Shown here piece by piece: positions 7,265 to 13,936 of a stretch of 15,955 bases of DNA; position 1 is the first letter of the stretch; the number at the start of each line of letters is the position of its first letter. The position numbers and the translations under genes were made by a program. This DNA comes from DATDCV01 sp036524155. GTDB lineage: Bacteria > Verrucomicrobiota > Verrucomicrobiia > Limisphaerales > UBA8199. Below the pieces are notes generated by a model that was given only the letters and a program-made list of their open reading frames with translations, ran no database searches and was not told where the DNA came from. The DNA lies in the NCBI GenBank assembly GCA_036524155.1, contig DATDCV010000753.1, positions 1 to 15,955 of the forward strand. Reading direction: 5' to 3'.

Positions 7265-7364
7265 CTTCAGTCTTGGGTCGGAGCGCCGATTTCTAATCGG
7301 CTTAAGCGCGCCGACGGCCGCGTGTAAGCCGAGTACAACTCGGCGCTCCGACTCAAGACTGAGG
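7265..7364. repeat. Paired-hairpin repeat with compensatory change
   Basis: The two halves, 7265-7305 and 7325-7364, are imperfect inverted copies. The outer 20 bases (7265-7284 against 7345-7364) match at 18 positions. Each half contains its own hairpin: GCCGATT-TCT-AATCGGC at 7285-7301 and GCCGAGT-ACA-ACTCGGC at 7328-7344. The two stems differ at one base pair, T-A in the first and G-C in the second, so both stay perfectly paired. No T-tract follows on either strand. Confidence 0.85.
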
Positions 7365-7425
7365 CGATACCGCACCTTCAGGTTCTTGCGTGCAAAGCCG
7401 AAGCGCGGGGGTTATAGTGGCGTTC

Positions 7426-7776
7426 ATGAGCATCAACGCGGTTCCGTGGCTGCTGGCTTGTGTGGCAGCGGTGTGGTTCGGGTTTCTTGCGGTGAGGTCC
7501 GGCAAGAGCTGGTTATTATGGGCGCTGGCGGGAGGCCTTTTTGGTTTGGTCAGTTCGACCTGTGTTATTGGGCTTGGACAGGCGACGGGTCTCCCATTCT
7601 CGGACCATGAAAGGAGCACGTTGCTAACGGAATGGACGGTTTCTGCCGTTGCCATAATCCTGCTGGTCGGAGGGTTGTTCACGTGGAGTTGTTGGGGCAA
7701 GTCGCGCGCGATAATTTCGGATGGGAACCCGCCGGGTCCGATCGGGCGCGGAGGCGTTGAAGCGCCAAAGCGTTGA
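7426..7776 (+). CDS. Small hypothetical membrane protein
   Basis: From the ATG at 7426 the product has 116 residues. Three hydrophobic segments are visible: WLLACVAAVWFGFLAV (about 7-22), SWLLWALAGGLFGLVSSTCV (about 28-47) and TVSAVAIILLVGGLFTW (about 73-89). A short soluble tail rich in Gly and Pro follows. A GTG at 7390 in the same frame would add 12 residues but lies close to the repeat at 7265-7364. I do not recognise the family. The end of the gene, GGVEAPKR plus the stop, is encoded by a degenerate octamer tract (7750-7789), so the native C-terminus may have been replaced or extended by the repeat. It converges on the MBL hydrolase gene 146 bases away. Confidence 0.6.
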   Translation: MSINAVPWLLACVAAVWFGFLAVRSGKSWLLWALAGGLFGLVSSTCVIGLGQATGLPFSDHERSTLLTEWTVSAVAIILLVGGLFTWSCWGKSRAIISDGNPPGPIGRGGVEAPKR

Positions 7777-7789
7777 GGAGTTGAAGCCA
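7750..7789. repeat. Degenerate octamer tandem repeat
   Basis: Five consecutive 8-base units read ggaggcgt, tgaagcgc, caaagcgt, tgaggagt and tgaagcca. They are degenerate versions of the tgaagcgt unit found at 11501-11604. The stop codon of the preceding membrane-protein gene (7774-7776) is the first three bases of the fourth unit. Confidence 0.65.
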
Positions 7790-7897
7790 AAGGGAGTCTC
7801 CCCGTTCGGGGAACGAGGCAAATTAATAGCCGGCGGCATTCTGCGGCCTTCGGTTTCTCCCGATGTCAGCGCCTACAATCCGTACTTGGTTCGGGCG

Positions 7898-7915
7898 GCC
7901 GGCAGAGATGCCGGC
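7898..7915. repeat. Short GC hairpin between convergent genes
   Basis: GCCGGC (7898-7903) and GCCGGC (7910-7915) pair around AGAGAT. It sits 7 bases past the stop of the minus-strand MBL hydrolase operon, between convergent genes. There is no T-run on either side, so intrinsic termination is doubtful. A dispersed palindromic unit is the alternative reading. Confidence 0.5.
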
Positions 7916-7922
7916 TTGGGGA

Positions 7923-8897
7923 TTATCGAGTGCCCGCAGCGGCGTGCGGGTCAACGGGAGCGAGGTCGACCGTCATGCCCTCGCGAGCTGCGTCCACTTC
8001 CAGCTCCCCTTTTCGTTCGGCGACAAGGGCGCGAGCGGTCGCAACCATCTCCGAGATCTTTTGGTCGTCGTGGTCGGGGTCATGATGAAACAGGAACAAC
8101 CGCTTTACGTCGGCGACGAGTGCGAAGGTTACGACATCCTCCATGCAGCCATGACCCCAGCCGATATGGTCCCGGTATTCGTTCCGGGTATATTGGGTAT
8201 CCATGATCAGCACATCCGCGCCACGCACGAAATCCGCCAGTTCGCGGTTGGGTCCGCGGAGCGGGGCGGCGGCAGTCGGTCCTGGCGACCCGCCATTAGC
8301 GGTTCGCTCGGGCTGATCCCGCAGCTCGTTGTCCGGAAAGAAAGCGACTGACCGGCCGCCGGCCGAAACCCTGTAGCCCACGCAGACACCCGGGTGGTTT
8401 GCGCGAGCAGCCGTGACCTGGACCGGGCCAATTTGGAAGCTCTGGTCTTTGGTTTCCTCGATCGCGACATTGGCGGGCAGGCCAATGGGAAAGAACGGAT
8501 GTTCCATTTGGCTGTTCAGGACGGCCTGCAAACCGTAACGGGCACCTTCGTAGCCCACCACGCGGACCCGGTTTTGTGGATTATACACCGGTAAGAAGAA
8601 CGGCAGACCTTGGATATGGTCCCAATGGGTATGGGTCAGGAGCAGCACCATTTCGAGCGGCCGGCCTTTGAACTCGGCAGCCAACTGGCGGCCCAGCAAC
8701 CGTAGGCCCGTTCCCGCGTCCAGGATGATGATTTGGCCACCGGCGCGCAGCTCCAAGCAGGACGTGTTACCGCCGAAAAGGAGGGTTCCCGGCCCCGGCG
8801 TGGCGATTGACCCACGCACACCCCAGAAGCGCAGCCGCATCGGCGAGGGCGCCGGGGCACCCGGGATCGAGCCGTTGGTTGTGGTGGAATCCGACAC
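7923..8897 (-). CDS. MBL-fold metallo-hydrolase
   Basis: This 324-residue protein belongs to the metallo-beta-lactamase superfamily. The metal motif THTHWDH lies at 88-94, with further ligand candidates His168, Asp233 and His271. The opening MRLRFWGVRGSI (20-31), GGNTSC (42-47) and LDAGTG (59-64) recall the phosphodiesterase-like MBL subgroup that hydrolyses phosphodiester bonds; the substrate is unknown. A stretch near 196-215 (Pro/Gly/Ala-rich) looks like a loop insertion. No signal peptide is seen, so it is probably cytoplasmic. The GTG start at 8897 overlaps the mlaD stop as TAGTG, which argues for translational coupling and fixes this start over the ATG at residue 20. It is the last gene of the lipid-transport operon. 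Confidence 0.9.
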   Translation of the reverse strand: MSDSTTTNGSIPGAPAPSPMRLRFWGVRGSIATPGPGTLLFGGNTSCLELRAGGQIIILDAGTGLRLLGRQLAAEFKGRPLEMVLLLTHTHWDHIQGLPFFLPVYNPQNRVRVVGYEGARYGLQAVLNSQMEHPFFPIGLPANVAIEETKDQSFQIGPVQVTAARANHPGVCVGYRVSAGGRSVAFFPDNELRDQPERTANGGSPGPTAAAPLRGPNRELADFVRGADVLIMDTQYTRNEYRDHIGWGHGCMEDVVTFALVADVKRLFLFHHDPDHDDQKISEMVATARALVAERKGELEVDAAREGMTVDLAPVDPHAAAGTR

Positions 8898-9877
8898 TAG
8901 AACAGGTTGTTCACCAGGATGCCCATCACGCTGAGCGGGCCCTGGTCTTCCAAGCCCTCGGTGGCCTTATCGAGCTTTTGCAGAGTCATCTTCGCATTCT
9001 TGTAAAGTTCCTGGTCGTTGACGATTTTGCCGACCGTGCCCTGGCCCTGGTTAATCTTCTGCAGGATTTCACGCAGCGTGGCCATGGATTCCGTCGTCTC
9101 GCGGTAGAGGGCTTCGTCATAGAACAGCTTGCCGACGGTGCCCTGGCGGGAGTTGACCTGGTCAACGACTTTCCGCGCATCCGCCACGGTGGCTTTGATC
9201 TGGGTAGCCACATCCTCGAGGTTGGTCACGGAGGCGTAAGCGGCATTATACAAGTCGTCCTTGTAGAGCAGCTTGCCGACGGTGCCTTGGCCCTGGGCGA
9301 TCTGGCTCGAGACCGCCTGGAGGTTGGCGATCGTCGCGGTGAGCGGCTCCCGATTTGCCTTCAGGAAATCCGTGAACGGGCCCAGGAGGTTCTCGATCTT
9401 TTCACCCGTGAAACTCTTGGTGAGGTTCTCAACCCCGGTAGCGACCTTGTCGATTTTGGCCATCATCCCGCTGAGGTCCGTTTGCTCGTGGGTGGCCAGC
9501 ACGCTCCCTTCCTCGGCCGGGGGCGCGTCAGGCGACCCAAAATCGAGCGAAACGAAGTTCTGGCCGAGCAGGCCGGTGAATTTAATCGTAGCGGTGCTGT
9601 CGGTCTTCACCACCCCAGGTTTGGCATGCAACTTCATGGTCACCACGATCTTGTTGTTCGCGGGGTCGAGGGCGATGTTTTCGACCCGGCCGATCTCGAC
9701 GCCGGCGAGCTTGACCCGGGCGTCTTTCTGGAGGTCCTGCGCGGTGTCGAACGCCGCTTTGACATGATAGCCGCGCTGAAAGAGTTCGAGGCCGCCGACG
9801 ATTTCAATGAGGACGACCGCGGAGATCACCGCCAGGGCGACGAAAATGCCCAGGCGTGTTTCCAGAGTATTTCGCAT
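8897..9877 (-). CDS. mlaD: MlaD-type MCE lipid-binding protein
   Basis: The 326-residue product is a substrate-binding MCE protein of an Mla-type transporter, expected to be anchored in the inner membrane and to pass lipids between the membranes. It has one N-terminal membrane helix (about 10-29), then an MCE domain (about 38-115: VKAAFDTAQDLQKDARVKLAGV... up to FTGLLGQNFVSLDF). The long C-terminal region is helical and carries three copies of a QGTVGKL motif at 196-202, 244-250 and 278-284, each followed by a D/E-x-LY element. The start at 9877 is preceded by an AAGGAAAGG purine tract about 6 bases upstream, the clearest ribosome site in the operon. It lies 17 bases after mlaF and overlaps the hydrolase start by 1 base. 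Confidence 0.93.
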   Translation of the reverse strand: MRNTLETRLGIFVALAVISAVVLIEIVGGLELFQRGYHVKAAFDTAQDLQKDARVKLAGVEIGRVENIALDPANNKIVVTMKLHAKPGVVKTDSTATIKFTGLLGQNFVSLDFGSPDAPPAEEGSVLATHEQTDLSGMMAKIDKVATGVENLTKSFTGEKIENLLGPFTDFLKANREPLTATIANLQAVSSQIAQGQGTVGKLLYKDDLYNAAYASVTNLEDVATQIKATVADARKVVDQVNSRQGTVGKLFYDEALYRETTESMATLREILQKINQGQGTVGKIVNDQELYKNAKMTLQKLDKATEGLEDQGPLSVMGILVNNLF

Positions 9878-9894
9878 AGTTAACCTTTCCTTAG

Positions 9895-10650
9895 TTACAG
9901 TCTTTTGAACGTCGCGTGCAAGAACCGTTGAACGAGTGGGTCGTCGGTGCGCTTGATTTCCTCGGGTTCGCCAATAGTCAGGATCCGGCCGTCGTCAATG
10001 ACCGCGATGCGGTCGGCGACACCAAACGCCAGGTCACGGTCGTGGGACACAATCAGGGACGTGACTTGAATTCGTTCGTTGAGCTTGACTATTTCCTCGG
10101 CGACGACGACCGACGAGAGCGGGTCCAGTTCGCTGGTGGGCTCGTCGTACAGGATCAACTGCGGTTCAATCACCAGCGCGCGCGCGATGGCGACGCGCTT
10201 CTTCATCCCGCCCGAGAGGTCGCTGGGGAGTTTATCTTCGGTGTCCTTGAGGCCGACGACCTCGAGTTTCTCCGCCACGACGCGGGCGATTTCCTCCGGA
10301 GGCTTGAGACGGTGCTCGGCGAGGTACAATCCGACATTTTCGCCCACGGTCAGGGAGTTCAGCAGGGCGCCGGATTGGAACACCATCGCCAGGCGGTAGC
10401 GGTCCATGACTTCCGGGGCCTGGATGGATTCACCGTTGAGCAGGATCTCGCCGGAATCGGGTTCTTCGAGGCCGATGATGTGCTTCAGCAGCACGGATTT
10501 GCCGCTGCCGCTGGGGCCCATGATCACGAACACCTCGCCCGGCCGCACCTGGAAGCTCAGCCCTTTGAGGACCTCGAGTCCGTTGAAGCTCTTCCGCAGT
10601 TCGCGGACCTGGACCCCGACGCCATAGTGGTTTGGATCGGCTGTGTTCAT
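9895..10650 (-). CDS. mlaF: Mla-type ABC transporter ATP-binding protein
   Basis: This is the ATPase of the lipid transporter, acting at the cytoplasmic face with the MlaE permease. From the ATG at 10650 it has 251 residues: Walker A GPSGSGKS (45-52), Q-loop Gln92 in VFQSGAL, ABC signature LSGGM (145-149), Walker B LILYDE (165-170) followed by PTSELDP, and the switch His203 in VSHD. All catalytic elements are intact and the length is standard. The ATG shares its A with the mlaE stop (TGATG), implying coupled translation. A GTG one codon earlier (10653) would overlap mlaE by 4 bases and is an equal alternative. Confidence 0.96.
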   Translation of the reverse strand: MNTADPNHYGVGVQVRELRKSFNGLEVLKGLSFQVRPGEVFVIMGPSGSGKSVLLKHIIGLEEPDSGEILLNGESIQAPEVMDRYRLAMVFQSGALLNSLTVGENVGLYLAEHRLKPPEEIARVVAEKLEVVGLKDTEDKLPSDLSGGMKKRVAIARALVIEPQLILYDEPTSELDPLSSVVVAEEIVKLNERIQVTSLIVSHDRDLAFGVADRIAVIDDGRILTIGEPEEIKRTDDPLVQRFLHATFKRL

Positions 10651-11387
10651 CACCGGAGCAGCAGTCGGGTCAGGATATAGTCGAACAGCACGATCAGCAC
10701 GATGGAATTGACCACGGCCTTGGTGACGGAGCGGCCGATGCCGCGTGGCCCGCCGATGGTCACGAGGCCCTGGTGGCAGGACACAACGCCGATGACCAGC
10801 GCAAAGATGAAACTCTTAAAGACGCCGTTGACCACGTCTTTGAGCTCGACCACATCCCGCAAGGCGTTGAAAAAGGCGGCGAACGGCACGTCGATACGGT
10901 GATTGGCGCTGCAGACCAGGCTGCCGCCGAGCCAGCCGACGAGGATCGCAAAGGTCACCAGCATCGGCAGCGCGACGGCTATGGCGATGAGCCGCGGCAT
11001 TACCAGGTAATGGATCGGGTTGATGTTCATGGTGCGCAACGCGTCGATCTCCTGGTAAACGCGCATCGAGCCGATTTCGGCCGCCATCGCGGAGCCAATG
11101 CGCCCGGCGATCAGAATTGACATCATCACCGGTGCCAGCTCTTTGCAGATGGAGATGCCGACGACCCCGCCGACGTAGCTCGACAAACCCCGCTCGACCA
11201 GCACCGGCGCGGTCTGCAGCGCGATGACCCCGCCGATAAAGAACGACAGCAGACAAACCATCAAAAGGCTGGCATTGCCGATCTCGAAGAACTGGTCGAA
11301 TACCTTCTGGCGCTGGCGGACCGCGGCCGGCATCGCCAGCAGCGTGCGCCAAAACAGGATCACAATCTCGCCGACATTCTGGAACAT
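10650..11387 (-). CDS. mlaE: Mla-type ABC transporter permease
   Basis: The 245-residue inner-membrane permease belongs to the MlaE family and forms the membrane channel part of the lipid transporter with MlaF and MlaD. Hydrophobic segments lie near 40-60, 74-96, 126-158, 190-206 and 225-243. The conserved family stretch is visible: RIGSAMAAEIGSM (96-108), then YQEIDALRTM (111-120) and YLVMPR (127-132). The N-terminus has the usual amphipathic lead before the first helix. It is the first gene of a four-gene minus-strand operon. No clear Shine-Dalgarno precedes the ATG. The upstream 113 bases, before the octamer tract, must hold the promoter, but I see no strong -35/-10 pair. Confidence 0.95.
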   Translation of the reverse strand: MFQNVGEIVILFWRTLLAMPAAVRQRQKVFDQFFEIGNASLLMVCLLSFFIGGVIALQTAPVLVERGLSSYVGGVVGISICKELAPVMMSILIAGRIGSAMAAEIGSMRVYQEIDALRTMNINPIHYLVMPRLIAIAVALPMLVTFAILVGWLGGSLVCSANHRIDVPFAAFFNALRDVVELKDVVNGVFKSFIFALVIGVVSCHQGLVTIGGPRGIGRSVTKAVVNSIVLIVLFDYILTRLLLR

Positions 11388-11500
11388 AGAAGCGTTAACC
11401 AGCGTGCGGGCCTGTTCTCGAAGCAGGGATTTCTATTTTGTGCATCGCGGCGGAATCAATGGGGCGTAATGTTGCCTGCGGGACTGTGGGAAGCCAATCA

Positions 11501-11604
11501 AAAAGCGTGGAAGCGTTAAAGCGTTAAAACGTTAAAACGTGGAAGCGTTGAAGCGTTGAAGCGTTGAAGCGTTAAAACGTTAAAACGTTGAAGCGTTAAA
11601 GCGG
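11501..11604. repeat. Octamer tandem repeat, 13 units
   Basis: Thirteen consecutive 8-base units without phase slips follow the pattern (T/G)(A/G)AA(A/G)CGT with minor end variation. Variants are tgaagcgt, taaaacgt, taaagcgt and ggaagcgt. The stop codon of the four-helix-bundle gene (11596-11598 on the minus strand) lies across the last two units. The units are too short and have no spacers, so this is not a CRISPR array. Confidence 0.92.
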
Positions 11605-12060
11605 GTCGTCGCCAAACGGATCATCCTCCCCGGCGCTGTATAGTGGAGAGGTTTCGTGCAACTGTGCCGAATCCGCCGCCTTGCGGCGGCGGAGGTACCG
11701 TCCGTAGCCATTTATGAGTTGGTGCAAACGCCAACCGAGGGACTCCAGCTCTCGCAAGTCGCTGTCAGGGGCGTAGCGCTCATCGGCACATACCGTGAGG
11801 TCGTCGATCAGCTCCTCAACCGAGCCCCGGGCCTGCAAAAGGAACTTGACTTGGTCCAGGTAGTGGTATCTTCCGTGACCCTCGGCGATGTTGTTGGTGA
11901 CTGAAACCGCCGCACGCCTGATCTGCGTGGCCAGCGCGTATTTCTCGAACTCCGGGACTTTATGACTGATTTGATACATTCTTTTCCGAAATTCGCGCGC
12001 GACCTGATAAACCTCCAAATCCTGGAACGTTCGAAAGCGTGAAGCGGAATCAGCTTGCAT
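11596..12060 (-). CDS. Four-helix bundle protein (S23/IVS type)
   Basis: The 154-residue product matches the four-helix bundle family first known from intervening sequences in 23S rRNA genes, related in fold to the Avd protein of diversity-generating retroelements. Typical signatures are present: FQDLEVYQVAREF (12-24), PEFEKYALATQIRRAAVSV (36-54), NNIAEGHGRY (56-65), FLLQARGSVEELIDDL (73-88). The molecular role outside rRNA is not established; RNA or DNA binding is often suggested. The first residues (SASRFRTF) are encoded by sequence resembling degenerate octamer repeats, and the stop codon lies in the 13-unit octamer tract. The acidic tail DDPFGDDPL looks like an added end. No Shine-Dalgarno is visible. 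The gene is flanked by inverted octamer tracts (11501-11604 and 12102-12141), suggesting a unit inserted upstream of mlaE. Confidence 0.9.
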   Translation of the reverse strand: MQADSASRFRTFQDLEVYQVAREFRKRMYQISHKVPEFEKYALATQIRRAAVSVTNNIAEGHGRYHYLDQVKFLLQARGSVEELIDDLTVCADERYAPDSDLRELESLGWRLHQLINGYGRYLRRRKAADSAQLHETSPLYSAGEDDPFGDDPL

Positions 12061-12101
12061 TCTAGGCGTTTATCAGATGGGCCCGCGCCTGCAATCAATT
12101 T

Positions 12102-12141
12102 CCGCTTCAACGCTTCAACGCTTCAACGCTTCAACGCGCCA
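12102..12141. repeat. Octamer tandem repeat, inverted relative to 11501-11604
   Basis: Five 8-base units read ccgcttca, acgcttca three times, and acgcgcca. Read on the minus strand they are the tgaagcgt unit of the 11501-11604 tract. This tract lies 41 bases upstream of the four-helix-bundle start and 46 bases before the next plus-strand gene. Confidence 0.88.
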
Positions 12142-12187
12142 ACCTTCCTTGTCTTTTGGCGGGCACTCTGGTACAAGCGCCCCCGCT

Positions 12188-13936
12188 ATGCGCATCAGAC
12201 AATGTGGTCTTGGGCTGCTCGCGGGGCTGATCACGCTCGGCGGCGGCTGCAGGAAGTCCACCCCCGAAGACAAAGCCTCTCAACCGGTCAAAACGCAGTC
12301 GGCTCCCGCAAAACCGGTCCCGCCTGAATCCGCGGCCCGTGTCCATTGGCTCGGAATGAAGAGGTTATTGGCCGAGACCAACGCCGCCGGGTTCAAGGCC
12401 CTTTGGGAACTCCCGGAGACCTCGGCCTTGTTGTCGCAGACGCTTAATAAGCTGGCGCTCGCACCCTGGCGGCAGTCGATTCCCGCTCTCCAGCCGCCGA
12501 TCACGAATTATCAATCGCTCATTACCAATTACCCTTCGTTGGTTGCCAGCGACCCGATGGCGTCGCTGGCACGCCCGTTGCTCGAGGACCTGGTCGGAGA
12601 GGAATGTTATCTCGAAGTCCGCCTGCGCACAAACCAGCCCGGCGAGGCGGTCCTCGCCGTGCGGTTGGACGACCAGCGGCACGCTGCGTGGCAAACGAAC
12701 CTCCTGGCGATCGGGGAGAACCTGAGCGGCAGCAAAGCCTCGGCGGAATCGGCCACGGATGGCTGGACCATCAACCTTGCGTCCGGTCCCTCTTCCGCCG
12801 CCGCTCCGCCTTCGACCGTGTCGTTCACCCGCTCCGGCGGTTGGACGTTGCTGAGCCTATCCTCTGGCCAAAGCGCGTTGCTGGCGGACCTCACCGGGCG
12901 CATTAAGGCGAACCCGGGAGGTAACCCGTTTCAACCGGGCACCACCAGCTTCTGGCTGGAAGCTCATTTGGATTCGCAGCGATTGTGGCCCGCTCTCGCA
13001 CAAAAGATCGGCCTGCCCATTGAGCTTCCCCGAGCATCGTTGACCTGCATCGGGGACGGCAAAGACGTTCAGAGCCGGGGCACACTGACTTTCTCCAAGC
13101 CGTTGCCCTTCACAATTGAGAAGTGGAACCTGCCGACTACTTTGTTGCACGAACCGTTGGACAGCTCGACGGGCTTGCAGGGCATCCGGCCCTGGTTGCA
13201 GTCGTTGAAATTGTGGAAGGATCTCGATTTGGGTGAACCACCTAACCAGATATTCTGGTGGGCACGGTGGGGAATCCCGTTCCATAGTTATAGCGCGGCG
13301 GCCACCGCGAAACCGGACGAACTCCTGGACAAGATCCGAGGCCATCTGCTGAAGGAAGCGAATCCATGGCTGGCCACCAACGCCACCGGGTATTTCGAGA
13401 ACTCAACGAACCGAAATGCTGTTCTATGGAAGGTGGTCCCGTTTATTGCTCCTATTATCGAATCGGCCACGAATGGCGGCTTTCTGGTGGCGGGACTTGC
13501 CGCCGACACGAGCACCAACCCGCCGCCGTCGGCCGAGACCCTCCAGGGAGTCATTAGCCGCACGAACGTGTTTTACTACGATTGGGAACTGACGGGGTCA
13601 CGCATTGGCGAATGGCTGTACATCGGCCAACTCTTCCGCGTCATATTCAACAAGCCGCAGCTCCCGAAGAACGCACTGAGCGTCGCCTGGCTTAAAGCCC
13701 TCGAGCAGAAGCTGCTGGAATCGAGAACAGTGCTGTCCAGGACCGGGCCGGAAGAAGTGTCCTTCGCACGAGGTTCGGGGCTGGGGTTGACGGCGATCGA
13801 GCTGCATTTGATGATTGACTGGCTCGAATCGCCGGAGTTCCCTGGAGGCCTTTACACTTGGTCGTCAGTCAACCCGAGACCGCCCCGCCCTGCACCCAGG
13901 GCATCAACCAGCTCGGGGCCAAATCTTAAGAAGTAA
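12188..13936 (+). CDS. Large putative lipoprotein, unknown function
   Basis: From the ATG at 12188 the product has 582 residues. The N-terminus is a short signal peptide ending LITLGGGC, with Cys21 as a possible lipid-attachment site. The -3 position is Gly rather than Leu, so lipidation is likely but not certain. The remainder is a soluble exported protein without transmembrane segments, rich in Trp, Ser, Leu and Asn, with several sections that look beta-rich (ECYLEVRLRTNQPGEAVLAV; GWTLLSLSSGQSALLADL). No catalytic motif is recognised. Residues 105-118 are two 7-residue units, ITNYQSL and ITNYPSL, from a 21-base tandem repeat. The C-terminus is Pro/Arg/Ser-rich. An open frame extends upstream to 12077, but that part is only translated octamer repeat, so I reject the longer start. 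It is not clearly in an operon. Confidence 0.75.
   Translation: MRIRQCGLGLLAGLITLGGGCRKSTPEDKASQPVKTQSAPAKPVPPESAARVHWLGMKRLLAETNAAGFKALWELPETSALLSQTLNKLALAPWRQSIPALQPPITNYQSLITNYPSLVASDPMASLARPLLEDLVGEECYLEVRLRTNQPGEAVLAVRLDDQRHAAWQTNLLAIGENLSGSKASAESATDGWTINLASGPSSAAAPPSTVSFTRSGGWTLLSLSSGQSALLADLTGRIKANPGGNPFQPGTTSFWLEAHLDSQRLWPALAQKIGLPIELPRASLTCIGDGKDVQSRGTLTFSKPLPFTIEKWNLPTTLLHEPLDSSTGLQGIRPWLQSLKLWKDLDLGEPPNQIFWWARWGIPFHSYSAAATAKPDELLDKIRGHLLKEANPWLATNATGYFENSTNRNAVLWKVVPFIAPIIESATNGGFLVAGLAADTSTNPPPSAETLQGVISRTNVFYYDWELTGSRIGEWLYIGQLFRVIFNKPQLPKNALSVAWLKALEQKLLESRTVLSRTGPEEVSFARGSGLGLTAIELHLMIDWLESPEFPGGLYTWSSVNPRPPRPAPRASTSSGPNLKK
12500..12541 (+). repeat. In-frame 21-bp tandem repeat inside lipoprotein gene
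   Basis: Two adjacent 21-base units (12500-12520 and 12521-12541) match at 14 of 21 bases and are more AT-rich than the surrounding gene. In frame they give ITNYQSL and ITNYPSL. The unit length is a multiple of three, so the host frame is kept. Confidence 0.75.

Noticed and set aside
7898..7915. Intrinsic terminator for the mla-hydrolase operon
   Set aside because: The hairpin lacks a T-run on either strand and has only six base pairs. It could still help to end transcription, but the evidence is insufficient.
8807..9883. A 358-codon plus-strand frame opposite mlaD
   Set aside because: The minus-strand product is a clear MCE protein with an intact operon context. The plus-strand frame is its complement.
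11388..11500. Promoter of the mla operon on the minus strand
   Set aside because: A TTGATT and a TAGAAA box can be placed 18 bases apart, but each matches only 4 of 6 positions, which is expected by chance in such a stretch.
11501..11604. CRISPR-like array
   Set aside because: The units are 8 bases, directly adjacent, with no spacers and no cas genes nearby.
12077..12187. Extended start for the lipoprotein gene
   Set aside because: The added residues are only translated octamer repeat, and they would bury the signal peptide that begins at 12188.
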